NCBI GenBank assembly: GCA_017473105.1
Contig: JAFUNE010000013.1
Coordinates: forward strand, 1 to 45,936
Reading direction: 5' to 3'
Length of the DNA stretch: 45,936 nt
Source of the DNA: Bacilli bacterium
GTDB taxonomy: Bacteria > Bacillota_I > Bacilli_A > RF39 > UBA660
Part shown: piece after piece, positions 33,198 through 42,554 of the stretch
How positions within the stretch are numbered: position 1 is the first letter of the stretch
How the letters are laid out: the number at the start of each line of letters is the position of its first letter
Position numbers and translations under genes: made by a program
Notes under the pieces: model-generated
The model's database searches: none
What the model saw: the letters and a program-made list of their open reading frames with translations, nothing else
What the model was told of the DNA's origin: nothing

Positions 33198-34875
33198 ATT
33201 CATAATTAAAATAATATACACTACCATCTTCTTTTTCCAAAAATACCTTATCATCGCCGACATTATAATAATTAATAAAATTGTCATTCAATATTTTTTC
33301 TTCATTATATTTTAAAACATTGTAATATTTTTCATTCTTAACTATACAATATTTGTCAAAAAATGTAATTGAATCATAAGCATTTTTAAAAACTGGATTG
33401 AATGCAATATTATATAAATATTGTTTATCATTTTCTTTTTTTACCATAAAAGGACCTGAAAAATCCAATGAATAATATTCACAAAAATAATAGTCAACCT
33501 CTTTTGATGTTTTTTGTTTAGAATCAACATAAATACATTTATCTGAGTCATCTAAAGATTCGTTGAAAAAATAAAAATGTTCATAATTATAGTTATTATA
33601 TATTCTACCTTTACCTTGATAAATCATGTTACCATTTCTATCCATAATAGCTGAAGTATTTTCATTGTTGTATATAATAACATTTTCATTATATTCAAAT
33701 AAACTATTTAAAGAGAATTTATCATTATTAGTGAATTTAAATATTTCATTAAAATTAACATCTACCATAGTATGTTCATTACCTGAAGAAAAAATAGCAT
33801 AATCATTGTCAACAGGAGTAATGTTATCATATAATTTATCGCTTACAGAGGCATAATTATTTTCATATAATTTATACATAAATCCTGTACCACCAATAAA
33901 CTCTGAGTCATAAATATATTTAGCATTAAATAAAAATCCATCAAAATTGCCATAATTTGATAAATTAAATTTTTCATGTTTAAAATCGTCTAAATCTACA
34001 ACGAAAGATTCGTATGTATCACGGTAAGTAACAATTGCTTTATTGTTACTTATTTTTGTTTGATAAGAAAGTGGACCAATTAGTTTATTAGTTTTGTAAT
34101 TAAAAATATAATAGTTTGCTTTATCTTCTTGATTCCATAATAATAAACTTCCGTCCCCATAACTGAAGTTATAATAGAATTTATGTGTCGTATTATCTTT
34201 TGTGTTAATAATATAATTATTTTTGTCTTTAAAAGCAAATATTGTTATACCATTAAATTCATCAATGTGCTCATATTCAGAACAATCAAATAGCATTTTT
34301 AAATCCAAATCATATAGTTTATTATCGATATTTAAATAACTATCTTCAAAATTAAGATTAAAAGGATTTAATAAATTATCATAAGAATCAATATAATTAA
34401 TATTATCCATAAGAACTTTACCATCTAGTGAATACAGTTTATTATTTGTATAAAAATATCTATCAGCAAAAATCTCACATTTAAAGTCATGATTACAGTC
34501 AAGTATTATTTTTCCATTTTCATCATATAATTTTTGTCCATAAAAATAATATTTATCATTAATCATAGAACCATTTAAACCAATTTTCTTATAAGCTGAT
34601 ACATCTTTTAAAGTGAGTTTTGCATTTTCATCAACAAAATCATCAAATTTATATTTTGAATTATTATTGACATCATCACTTGGGGTGACAATAGGTAATA
34701 ACTTTGGTTTATTAAATTTTGTGAAAAATAAAACTATCAATAAAATAGCAATAATAACAAAAACAATAATAAAAATAATGAAAATTTTCTTATTACTATT
34801 CTTTGTACTTTGAACATTATTTGTATCCATACTATCGTTAGAAACATCAGTGCTCTTATTTAAATTATCATTCAT
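33196..34875 (-). CDS. Single-pass membrane protein with WG-like beta repeats outside
   Basis: 559 residues from the ATG at 34875, with AGGTG 6 bases before; the GTG at 34884 overlaps that site. A short cytoplasmic Asn/Ser-rich start, one membrane helix (KIFIIFIIVFVIIAILLIVLFF, about 33-54), then about 500 residues of strand-rich repeats with LYDENGKIILD, LYSLDGKVLMD, LYDLDLKMLFD and IMDRNGNMIYQ, resembling WG/KWG-type repeats and probably forming a beta-propeller or solenoid. There are no catalytic motifs. No family is certain. It is divergent from the 34964 gene and convergent with the HxxDM gene. It may sense the envelope or bind a ligand; that is only a guess. Confidence 0.55.
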   Translation of the reverse strand: MNDNLNKSTDVSNDSMDTNNVQSTKNSNKKIFIIFIIVFVIIAILLIVLFFTKFNKPKLLPIVTPSDDVNNNSKYKFDDFVDENAKLTLKDVSAYKKIGLNGSMINDKYYFYGQKLYDENGKIILDCNHDFKCEIFADRYFYTNNKLYSLDGKVLMDNINYIDSYDNLLNPFNLNFEDSYLNIDNKLYDLDLKMLFDCSEYEHIDEFNGITIFAFKDKNNYIINTKDNTTHKFYYNFSYGDGSLLLWNQEDKANYYIFNYKTNKLIGPLSYQTKISNNKAIVTYRDTYESFVVDLDDFKHEKFNLSNYGNFDGFLFNAKYIYDSEFIGGTGFMYKLYENNYASVSDKLYDNITPVDNDYAIFSSGNEHTMVDVNFNEIFKFTNNDKFSLNSLFEYNENVIIYNNENTSAIMDRNGNMIYQGKGRIYNNYNYEHFYFFNESLDDSDKCIYVDSKQKTSKEVDYYFCEYYSLDFSGPFMVKKENDKQYLYNIAFNPVFKNAYDSITFFDKYCIVKNEKYYNVLKYNEEKILNDNFINYYNVGDDKVFLEKEDGSVYYFNYE

Positions 34876-34963
34876 TCTCTTCACCTAGTATAATTATATC
34901 AAATAAATTCTTGATTTAAATGATAAATGTGATAATATATAAGGCAACAAGGGGAGAGGTAAA
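34876..34963. promoter_or_regulatory. Divergent promoter region
   Basis: On the minus strand a TATAAT lies near 34898-34893, upstream of AGGTG. On the plus strand TTGATT (34911-34916) and TAATAT (34933-34938, 16-base spacer) precede GGGGAGAGG and the ATG at 34964. Confidence 0.4.
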
Positions 34964-36016
34964 ATGGAAAATAATATAGATTATCAAGATTATCAAGATA
35001 ATTACAAAAGATATTTTAGTTCACTAAATTGTGAACAAATGATAGATATCATAGATTATTTAAAAGGAAAAAGTACAAGTGGAGAATTTGAAGAAATAGA
35101 TGATTGTGCAGTAGACTTATTAAGTAGATTTTTAACAATGGACTGGGGAAGATCAATTGTTATTGAATATACAAAAGAACAAAAGAAATTTATAAAATCA
35201 ACTTACTTATCTAATTTCTTTAAAGAAAGTATAAAAGAAATGCTTAGTGACACAATATCAGAAAAAGTAAACGAAGTATTAAATAGTGAAAAAAACATAA
35301 ATGATATGACAGAAGAAGAAATTAAAACAATTCGTGAAGCAATAGAAGAATACTATAGAATAAATGGAAAAAGTCCAAAATCAAATATTTCAAGTAGATT
35401 CATGTCATACATATATAAATTAAATGGAAAAGGTGTAGCATCATATATTAAAAATAATATTCATCCATATGAACTTGCAAAACATATGTTAATTACAAGT
35501 GGAGTAAATGATAGAGCAAGTTATTATTCAGGACGAGGAGTGAATTATGGTGATTTAAGTGATAAAAATCTAGCCGCAATTTATAAAAAACTATATATTT
35601 TAGATTATAAATATGCATCAAGTTTTGTATGGCTAGTAAATAATATGAGAACACTAGGAGCAACAGAATTCATAGAATCTTTTCTAAATTTAGGAAGAGT
35701 AGGTTTTGATACAACAAAATATAATATTGTATCAAATAAAAACATTTCATTAGATGGTTTAAAAGGAGAAGCAGCATATCTAGTTGGTGCTATTTCATTT
35801 TTTGAAACTAGCAGAAGAAATGAAGAATATCAAATGGATGCAAGTGAATGCATGAAATTAGCATTTCATAGAAGAATAGACTATCTACACAGAAAAGCAG
35901 AAAATGGAGAATTTTTAACCGAAGAAGAATTAGAAAAACTTGGAGACATAACTGCAGGAAATTACAGATATGAATTAATCTGTATGAGAAAACCAGGCAG
36001 AAGAAAAAAATATTAG
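34964..36016 (+). CDS. Unknown helical cytoplasmic protein
   Basis: 350 residues; GGGGAGAGG before the ATG. Predicted all-helical with no membrane segment. It starts with a near-duplicated IDYQDYQDNYKRYF and a DYLKGKS motif. The middle (about 110-140) is a charged helix with MTEEEIKTIREAIEEYY, and the C-terminal part contains ISFFETSRR and a basic end KPGRRKKY. No family recognised. It has its own terminator and lies between two other unknown genes. A nucleic-acid role is possible from the basic tail, but the evidence is thin. Confidence 0.5.
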   Translation: MENNIDYQDYQDNYKRYFSSLNCEQMIDIIDYLKGKSTSGEFEEIDDCAVDLLSRFLTMDWGRSIVIEYTKEQKKFIKSTYLSNFFKESIKEMLSDTISEKVNEVLNSEKNINDMTEEEIKTIREAIEEYYRINGKSPKSNISSRFMSYIYKLNGKGVASYIKNNIHPYELAKHMLITSGVNDRASYYSGRGVNYGDLSDKNLAAIYKKLYILDYKYASSFVWLVNNMRTLGATEFIESFLNLGRVGFDTTKYNIVSNKNISLDGLKGEAAYLVGAISFFETSRRNEEYQMDASECMKLAFHRRIDYLHRKAENGEFLTEEELEKLGDITAGNYRYELICMRKPGRRKKY

Positions 36017-36043
36017 AACTACATAAAAGTAGTTCTTTTATTT
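36014..36043 (+). terminator. Terminator of the 34964 gene
   Basis: Stem AGAACTAC (36014-36021) with GTAGTTCT (36028-36035), loop ATAAAA, then TTTATTTT. Confidence 0.75.
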
Positions 36044-36058
36044 TAATAAAAAATATGT

Positions 36059-36064
36059 TATAAT
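36059..36064 (+). promoter_or_regulatory. -10 element of the ankyrin-AAA+ gene
   Basis: TATAAT 26 bases before the ATG at 36091, followed by AAGGGGTG at 36077-36084. Confidence 0.45.
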
Positions 36065-36090
36065 AAACGCCAATTTAAGGGGTGAATATT

Positions 36091-37680
36091 ATGTTAGAAA
36101 AAGAAACATTATCAAGATTAGTAATGACTATGACACAAGACATAGAATCAAATAAAAAGAAACTTTTAAATGCCTTTGGAAATATAAATATAAAAGATGA
36201 GTCAAATCAATCATTACTACACATATTTGTAGATGAAAAATATGATGAAGTAAGATGTTTTTTAGTAATAAGAACTTTATTAGAAATGGGACTAAGTCCA
36301 AATTCTGAAGATGATTTTAAATACAATTTTATTCAAACAGCTCTTTACACAGGATACTCAGAAACATTTATTTTAAATATAGTAAAAGAAGCATTTAAAT
36401 ATTATTTATATGTTAATCATCAAGATTCAGATAAAGATACAGTAATACATACCGCAATATATAGTGATGACTATTTAGGAAAAATTGATGAATTATTAAA
36501 AATATATATATCATATGGATTTGATATTGATTTAATTTGTAAAGAAGGAAGAAATATAATTGAAGCAATGGAATTTCAATATGATAAATATAAAGAAGAT
36601 GATGTAAAAAGATTAAAAGCAATATATAACGAAAGAAAAAAAGTGCTTAAAGAAAGAAATAAAGAAATATACAATACTCCAAAAGAAAATATAATTAATC
36701 TAAATAATAATAAAAATTTAAAACAAAAAGAAGAAAAACCAAAACAAATAGAAAGAGAGCCAATAAATCAAAAACTAATTGAACAACTTGAACAATTTGG
36801 TGAAGTACTTAATTATAGAAAATATAGTTCATGTCCAACTATTGGAAGAGAAGAAGAAGTACTGAAATTAATGGTAGCCCTTGCTAAAGATACAACATCT
36901 CCAATATTAGTTGGAGAATCAGGAGTAGGAAAAACAGCAATAGCAGACGAAATCGCATATAGAATATCTACCGGTACAGTACCAAAATTTTTACAAGGAA
37001 AAATTATATTAGAAATAAACCCAGAAACAATAGCACAAGGTTGTGAATATGTAGGGAAATTTGAAGAAAAAGTAAGTAGACTATTAAAACTAGTAGAAGA
37101 AAATAATGTAATACTTTTAATAAATGAAATACATACAGTACATGGTCCAGGAACAACATCAAAAAATAATAATGATTTTGCTTCTATGCTAAAAAAACAA
37201 TTAGATAGAAAATCATTAAAAGTTATAGGAACAACAACAAAACAAGAATATACTGAATACTTTTCTAAAACAGCATTAAAAAGAAGATTTGACACAATTG
37301 TAATTGAAGAACCAAATGATGATTTATTATATACAATACTTGAAAAAGTAATAATAGATTACACTGTAAAAAAATCAATGCCAATAAAAGATGAAAATAC
37401 ATTAGATAAAATTATAAAAGCATTAATAGAGGTAACAAACGAAAAACATAGAAAATATGATGATAAACTATGTAATCCAGCATTATCTATTTCAATAATA
37501 GATCAAGCTTTTGCTTTCGCATTAGTTTTTGAAGATGAATATATAGAAGAACATCATTTTATAAAAGCAATAGAGTGGTGTGAAAGAATTTATAACACAT
37601 CAAAAGAAAAAGTAATAACTAAATTACAAAATCAAGAAAAAACTACACATGGACCAATGATACTAAAATTTAAAAAATAA
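36091..37680 (+). CDS. Ankyrin-like/Clp-type AAA+ ATPase
   Basis: 529 residues from the ATG at 36091; AAGGGGTG lies about 6 bases before it. Residues 25-185 look like divergent ankyrin repeats (NQSLLHIFVDEKYDEVRCFL, then LLEMGLSPNSED, and SDKDTVIHTAIYSDDYLGKI). A charged linker leads to a single AAA+ module close to ClpA/ClpB/ClpC NBD1: CPTIGREEEV, Walker A GESGVGKT (275-282), a pore-loop-like CEYVGKFEEKV, sensor IGTTTKQEY and the arginine finger in LKRRFD. Walker B is LLINEIH: the usual Asp is Asn345 while the Glu346 remains. There is no second ATPase domain and no ClpP loop. It is probably a hexameric remodeller with target choice through the ankyrins. The next gene starts 22 bases later. 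Confidence 0.8.
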   Translation: MLEKETLSRLVMTMTQDIESNKKKLLNAFGNINIKDESNQSLLHIFVDEKYDEVRCFLVIRTLLEMGLSPNSEDDFKYNFIQTALYTGYSETFILNIVKEAFKYYLYVNHQDSDKDTVIHTAIYSDDYLGKIDELLKIYISYGFDIDLICKEGRNIIEAMEFQYDKYKEDDVKRLKAIYNERKKVLKERNKEIYNTPKENIINLNNNKNLKQKEEKPKQIEREPINQKLIEQLEQFGEVLNYRKYSSCPTIGREEEVLKLMVALAKDTTSPILVGESGVGKTAIADEIAYRISTGTVPKFLQGKIILEINPETIAQGCEYVGKFEEKVSRLLKLVEENNVILLINEIHTVHGPGTTSKNNNDFASMLKKQLDRKSLKVIGTTTKQEYTEYFSKTALKRRFDTIVIEEPNDDLLYTILEKVIIDYTVKKSMPIKDENTLDKIIKALIEVTNEKHRKYDDKLCNPALSISIIDQAFAFALVFEDEYIEEHHFIKAIEWCERIYNTSKEKVITKLQNQEKTTHGPMILKFKK

Positions 37681-37701
37681 AAAGGGAAGGAAGAGATATC
37701 T

Positions 37702-40530
37702 GTGCCAACAATGACAGAAAATGATTTTAACAAATTAGTAGATGAGATATTTAGACATGGAATATCTCTTTCTTTACGTGGAACAAAAGAAGATGAGAAT
37801 GAAGCAAAAAAAAATGCGAATGAGTATTTAAAAACAAATAAGTTAAAAAAGAAAACACCATTAACAATGTATCACATTATAAGGAATCTTGAGGAGAATA
37901 AAAGAATCCCATTTATAAAAGAACATATTGAATTTATAAAAGAAAATGATGAATCAATATTTCTTTATACGATGTTATCCCCATCATCATTATCTTATTA
38001 CCTAACATTTCAAAATATAAAAGACTTATATCATTTAGATAAAGAATTATTTACAAAAGTAATAAATCAAAACCATGAAAATCTATTTCATGGATTTTCT
38101 CATGAAGAATATATAGAATTCTATAAAACATATAAAAAAGAAATGAATGATATAAAAAATATACATTTTATTAATTCACTTTACCATCATAGTAGATGCT
38201 GTTATGACAATATGACTCAAGGTAATGTAAACGATAGATATACTTTACAACAAACATACAATATAGAATTTATTAATATGATTTTAGAAGAATACAAAAA
38301 CAAAATTGATTCATTTGATGGTAAAGAATTAAAAGATTTTCTAAGTTATATACGTGACATAAATTTATTTGAAAGCATCATAAAACAATATAAAGACAAA
38401 CTAACTTTATCATTTGAAGAAATAGATACAAAAGAATTATCTTATTATTTAAGTGAACAATCAGATATCAAACAAGAAATATTATTTAAATATTTCAAAG
38501 ACGTTATAGTTACAAAAGAAAATATAAAACAAGTAATTCCAAAAATATCTACCTCAATTATTTTTGATTTATTTAATAATAAAAAAGAATTATTTGAAGA
38601 ATTTACACTAAAAGACTGGATACAATTAGCATCCAAAAAAAGACAATTATCACAAGAATTCAAAGATATATTAGATACATATAAAATAGAAAATATAGAA
38701 GAATTATTTGACACAAATTTTTATTTAAAAGCCTTTTATAGAGAATCAACTGAATCACTAAAATATATAGAACAAAAATATAGAAAAAATATATCATCAA
38801 AAATATTAAATCACATAACAGAAAAAACATCTATTTTTAGTAAAGAATATTTTGAAAACCTGCATTATCTTAAAATAAATAATGTTACAAAAAATGAAGA
38901 TATTTATAAAAAACATTTTGTATTATTTCTTGAATTTATAAAAATACATAATATAGAATTAACATTGAATAATATAAAAGAAATTGAATTATTGTTTAAA
39001 AGAATAATTGGCGGATGTTCAATGTCGCTAATATTTGATATAAAATCAATTGAAGAAATAGCTCTTATAAATAGAATAGGAGATATAGAATTTGATCCAA
39101 AAGATTTTAAGGTTGAACAGTTAAAAAAATATAATGTAAAAAATCATAAAAAATTAAATAGTTACATAGATTCAAGTTTACATAAATCACTAACTTTAAA
39201 ATTAATGCTAATGGTAGGATTTAATAATGCAAAAAAAATACTTGAACACAATAGTGAAATACCAGTTATAGAACATTTAGTAGGAAATGTAGATGTAAAA
39301 AATATAAAAATAAATAATCAAGGAGAACCAATATTAAATAAAAGAATAATAAATATGCTATTTAATGATAACAAAGTAATAGAAATGTTAGATAATAAAA
39401 ATAGCGATTTATACAAATATTTTCCTAGAATATTTAATGAATGGGAAATGATAAAAATAAATGGAAAAGATAAAAATCTAAATACAATAATTGAATTTTT
39501 AAAAAGTGACGAAATATCACTGCCACCAAAATACCATAGACTAGAAGGATTATTTAAATATATAGGATGTAATAACAGTATAGTAAAAGAAACACTTAAA
39601 TTACATAATGAAATGTTAGAAAGAAAAACATCAACAATACCAAGAATAACAGGTAAAAAAGATGGTTACACATATGAAATATTGAAATATGATGATATGT
39701 TATCATTAGCAGTAGGGAATATAACTGACTGTTGTTTTACAGTTCTAGGAGTAGGATATCAATGTTTACGTCATGCACTAACAAGTCAAAATGGACGTAT
39801 ATTTGTTATTAAAAAAGATAATGAAATAATTGCTCACAGCTGGTTATGGAGAAATGGAAATCATATTTGCTTTGATAACATAGAAACATCCAAAAAAACA
39901 AATAAAATAGATTTCCTAAATATTTATGTAGAAGCATCAAAAAAACTAATAGAAGAAACATATAAATATGAAAAAGAAAACTGTATAAAGAATGTTACAA
40001 TCGGATACACAAACTTTGATAAAAGAATTGAAGGAATAGAAAACTATCCATATCTAATGAGCGAAACTTGTGAACAAGAAAAATATAAAGGAAGACTAAG
40101 TGATAAAAAAACAATAACAGAATTTATGCCAAAACCACTTGAAGAAGTAAACTATTCAGATTCAAAAAATGTGCAATTTGTTATAACAACAAACAATGAC
40201 ATAAAATCATACCAATCTTCATATTTATATCAAGATGAAAGAGAAGAAACTCTATCTTATGATAATAATGAAGAATATAATTCAGAATACATATCAAAAA
40301 TAATGAAAATAATTAATTCATTAAGATACATAAAATTTGAATTAGAAAATAAATTAGATAAATTTGAAATATTACATATATTCGATATAGAAAAAATATT
40401 TTGTAATGATGATTGGTATATTATAGAATACAAAGATGGATTTATAGAAGAATTTAATATATCACAAGATGTAAGAAGTAATGTAGAAATAGAACAAGTA
40501 ATAAAAAGTAAAAAAATATTGATAAAATAA
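37702..40530 (+). CDS. 942-residue helical protein with a conserved Cys/His/Trp C-terminal module
   Basis: GTG start at 37702, placed because GGGAAGGAAG lies 8-15 bases upstream; the ATG at 37711 would be too far. Residues 1-600 are helical without clear motifs. Residues about 655-790 form a compact module: DGYTYEILKYDD, GNITDCCFTVLGVGYQCL, NGRIFVIKKDNEIIAHSWLW and HICFDNIE, followed by an amphipathic helix. The strand-turn RIFVIKKDNEIIAHSWLW resembles the core of GNAT-like folds, but I cannot confirm that. The final 140 residues are charged and strand-rich. It follows the ankyrin-AAA+ gene by 22 bases with no terminator, so the two are likely cotranscribed and may act together. Confidence 0.5.
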   Translation: MPTMTENDFNKLVDEIFRHGISLSLRGTKEDENEAKKNANEYLKTNKLKKKTPLTMYHIIRNLEENKRIPFIKEHIEFIKENDESIFLYTMLSPSSLSYYLTFQNIKDLYHLDKELFTKVINQNHENLFHGFSHEEYIEFYKTYKKEMNDIKNIHFINSLYHHSRCCYDNMTQGNVNDRYTLQQTYNIEFINMILEEYKNKIDSFDGKELKDFLSYIRDINLFESIIKQYKDKLTLSFEEIDTKELSYYLSEQSDIKQEILFKYFKDVIVTKENIKQVIPKISTSIIFDLFNNKKELFEEFTLKDWIQLASKKRQLSQEFKDILDTYKIENIEELFDTNFYLKAFYRESTESLKYIEQKYRKNISSKILNHITEKTSIFSKEYFENLHYLKINNVTKNEDIYKKHFVLFLEFIKIHNIELTLNNIKEIELLFKRIIGGCSMSLIFDIKSIEEIALINRIGDIEFDPKDFKVEQLKKYNVKNHKKLNSYIDSSLHKSLTLKLMLMVGFNNAKKILEHNSEIPVIEHLVGNVDVKNIKINNQGEPILNKRIINMLFNDNKVIEMLDNKNSDLYKYFPRIFNEWEMIKINGKDKNLNTIIEFLKSDEISLPPKYHRLEGLFKYIGCNNSIVKETLKLHNEMLERKTSTIPRITGKKDGYTYEILKYDDMLSLAVGNITDCCFTVLGVGYQCLRHALTSQNGRIFVIKKDNEIIAHSWLWRNGNHICFDNIETSKKTNKIDFLNIYVEASKKLIEETYKYEKENCIKNVTIGYTNFDKRIEGIENYPYLMSETCEQEKYKGRLSDKKTITEFMPKPLEEVNYSDSKNVQFVITTNNDIKSYQSSYLYQDEREETLSYDNNEEYNSEYISKIMKIINSLRYIKFELENKLDKFEILHIFDIEKIFCNDDWYIIEYKDGFIEEFNISQDVRSNVEIEQVIKSKKILIK

Positions 40531-40532
40531 TG

Positions 40533-40538
40533 TATAAT
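40533..40538 (+). promoter_or_regulatory. Possible internal -10 element before the macrodomain gene
   Basis: TATAAT 14 bases before the ATG at 40553, then a weak GAGTGAT. There is no terminator between this and the preceding gene, so it may be a secondary promoter. Confidence 0.35.
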
Positions 40539-40552
40539 AAGAGTGATGTAGT

Positions 40553-41107
40553 ATGAAAATATATATAATTGAAAGAAATAAAGATAACTTTAAATACTTA
40601 GTACCATACTTTGACGATTTAGAAGATGTAGTGTTAGTGAATACTGATTTTAAAACATTTATGGATGAATATTATGTAGAATGTATAGTTTCCCCAGCAA
40701 ATTCATATGGACTTATGGATGGAGGATACGATAAAGCAATAAAAATGTATTTTAAAGAGGATATACAAGAAAAAGTACAAAATTATATAATAAAAAACTA
40801 TTATGGAGAACAACCAATATATACGAGTTTCATAATTGATATAAATGATAAACAAAAACTAATGCATACACCAACTATGAGAATACCAGAAAAAATAATA
40901 GATGAAAGAGCAATCTATCAATGCATGAGATCTGTATTAATAGAAGCAAAACAAAACAATATAGAAAGCATATTAATACCAATGTTTGGAGGATTAACAG
41001 GCGGTGTTCATCCACAAAATATATCAAAAATGATGAGACTAGCATATGATCAAATACAAAATCCCCCAGAAAAAATATCATGGGAATATGTAAAAAAATT
41101 AAAGTAA
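40553..41107 (+). CDS. Macrodomain protein (ADP-ribose binding or hydrolase)
   Basis: 184 residues. Macrodomain core: the strand VVLVNTDF, the signature IVSPANSYGLMDGGYDKAI around residues 50-68, and a second loop ILIPMFGGLTGGVHP near residues 140-155 for the diphosphate of ADP-ribose. The SPANSYGxMDGGxD form is like that of the phage/bacterial TARG-like group with a catalytic-type Asp. Likely roles: removal of ADP-ribose from a protein, DNA or RNA, or sensing of NAD-derived ligands. The following gene starts 13 bases later. It sits in a block of unknown proteins. No ADP-ribosyltransferase is sure in the window; the middle of the giant 14038 protein is a weak candidate. Confidence 0.8.
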   Translation: MKIYIIERNKDNFKYLVPYFDDLEDVVLVNTDFKTFMDEYYVECIVSPANSYGLMDGGYDKAIKMYFKEDIQEKVQNYIIKNYYGEQPIYTSFIIDINDKQKLMHTPTMRIPEKIIDERAIYQCMRSVLIEAKQNNIESILIPMFGGLTGGVHPQNISKMMRLAYDQIQNPPEKISWEYVKKLK

Positions 41108-41120
41108 TAAGAAGGGCAAT

Positions 41121-42554
41121 ATGAAAAAAGAAGTATCAAAAATAAAAGAAATAATAAATAGATATAATATTAATTTCAAAACAGAAAAAGAACTTATAAA
41201 ATGGATAAAAAAATTAAATGACAAAGAATATAATAATTTATTAAAATTAGATATAAACAAAAGCGATATAACATTTGATCAAAATAACCTTATTAATAAA
41301 GATTTACTTAATAAAGATGATTACATAAAAAGAGTAGAAGCAATGTGTAAAATAAAATGTCCACAGGATTGTAAACATTTAATGAACGTTTTATTTAAAA
41401 AAGAATTTCTTGATAGTAAAAATTATTATTTAGACTTAGTGTTACTTTCAAAAGCAAAACATATAAGATATTGTTTATGGTTATTAATAGAAAAAACATA
41501 TATGAACAATCACCATCATGCAGACGATATGTATCTTGTAGCAAATGCAGAAAATAGACTTGTCGCACAAGTATTATCAGAAGTCGCATCAGATTATAAT
41601 TCTTTACAAAGTAAGCATCATAGAAGAGACATGTATTTTATTTCAACTTGTAAAGAAGAATCACTACAACCAACACATAAGTATCCATCATGTTCTGTTA
41701 ATAATTTAGCTATAAATAAAGTATCATTAACTGATCCATTTCATGAAGAAAATATGAAAATACTTGCTAGTAGTACTCATGCAAAAGGTTACTTATATGA
41801 ACTTATGACAAATCCAAAATTCATATTAGGAGAAAATTACAGAAAAGAAATAACAAGATTAAGTAAAGCATTAACAAAATCTAAAGCAAGAGCAATTTAT
41901 TATTACATAATAAATCCAGAAAGAACATGCTCACATGATTTCTTTGATGGAATGATAGATAAAGAAACAAATATAAATTATACAAGCTTTAATAGAACAC
42001 AATGTATAAAAGGAAATAATAATACAAGATATATGTTTTATTTAAAACTATTAAATGAAATAGACGATAATTATGTAATGTACATATCTTATTTATTATC
42101 AAATAAATATTTAAATGAAAGTCCATATTTAGATAAAGACATAAGAACAATAATAAAAATAACTAATAAAAATATATTTGTAGATTTATTTAAATTAATG
42201 CAAAATCAAACATCATTAAATGGAATTCACCACTTAGAAGATGTAAATATCATAAGTAAAGAAGAAAATAATTTTAAAAGAAATTTATTACTACAAGTCG
42301 CAACAAACAAAGATAATATTAATAGTAATAATCATAGATATGATATGTTATTTATAACAACATTAAAATTAGAAAAATTAAATCAGCAAAATATAAAAGT
42401 ATTAAACTATTATTTATTAACACCAAAAGGAATTAATGATCCACTTCATATTCAAAAACTAGAAAATATTTATGAACAAATTATAAACGAAGAAGAAATA
42501 TCAATTCCAAAAAGGCAAACAACATTTAATAGAATACTAAGAAGAGGTATATAA
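41121..42554 (+). CDS. HxxDM-repeat protein, paralogue of the 31642-33174 product
   Basis: 477 residues; AGAAGGG 5 bases before the ATG. It is helical with the same signatures as the first paralogue: the opening LLKLDIN for ITLDIN, then NNHHHADDMYLVANAEN, QSKHHRRDMYFISTCKE, TDPFHEENMKILASST, NGIHHLEDVNIISKEE and NSNNHRYDMLFITTLK. The order of units matches the paralogue, as do VNNLAINKVSLTDP (INRLAINDVSLSDP there) and YLYELMTNPKFI (YLYKLMTNPEFI there), so they arose by duplication of the whole gene. It is cotranscribed after the macrodomain gene and its stop overlaps the next start by one base. Confidence 0.6.
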   Translation: MKKEVSKIKEIINRYNINFKTEKELIKWIKKLNDKEYNNLLKLDINKSDITFDQNNLINKDLLNKDDYIKRVEAMCKIKCPQDCKHLMNVLFKKEFLDSKNYYLDLVLLSKAKHIRYCLWLLIEKTYMNNHHHADDMYLVANAENRLVAQVLSEVASDYNSLQSKHHRRDMYFISTCKEESLQPTHKYPSCSVNNLAINKVSLTDPFHEENMKILASSTHAKGYLYELMTNPKFILGENYRKEITRLSKALTKSKARAIYYYIINPERTCSHDFFDGMIDKETNINYTSFNRTQCIKGNNNTRYMFYLKLLNEIDDNYVMYISYLLSNKYLNESPYLDKDIRTIIKITNKNIFVDLFKLMQNQTSLNGIHHLEDVNIISKEENNFKRNLLLQVATNKDNINSNNHRYDMLFITTLKLEKLNQQNIKVLNYYLLTPKGINDPLHIQKLENIYEQIINEEEISIPKRQTTFNRILRRGI

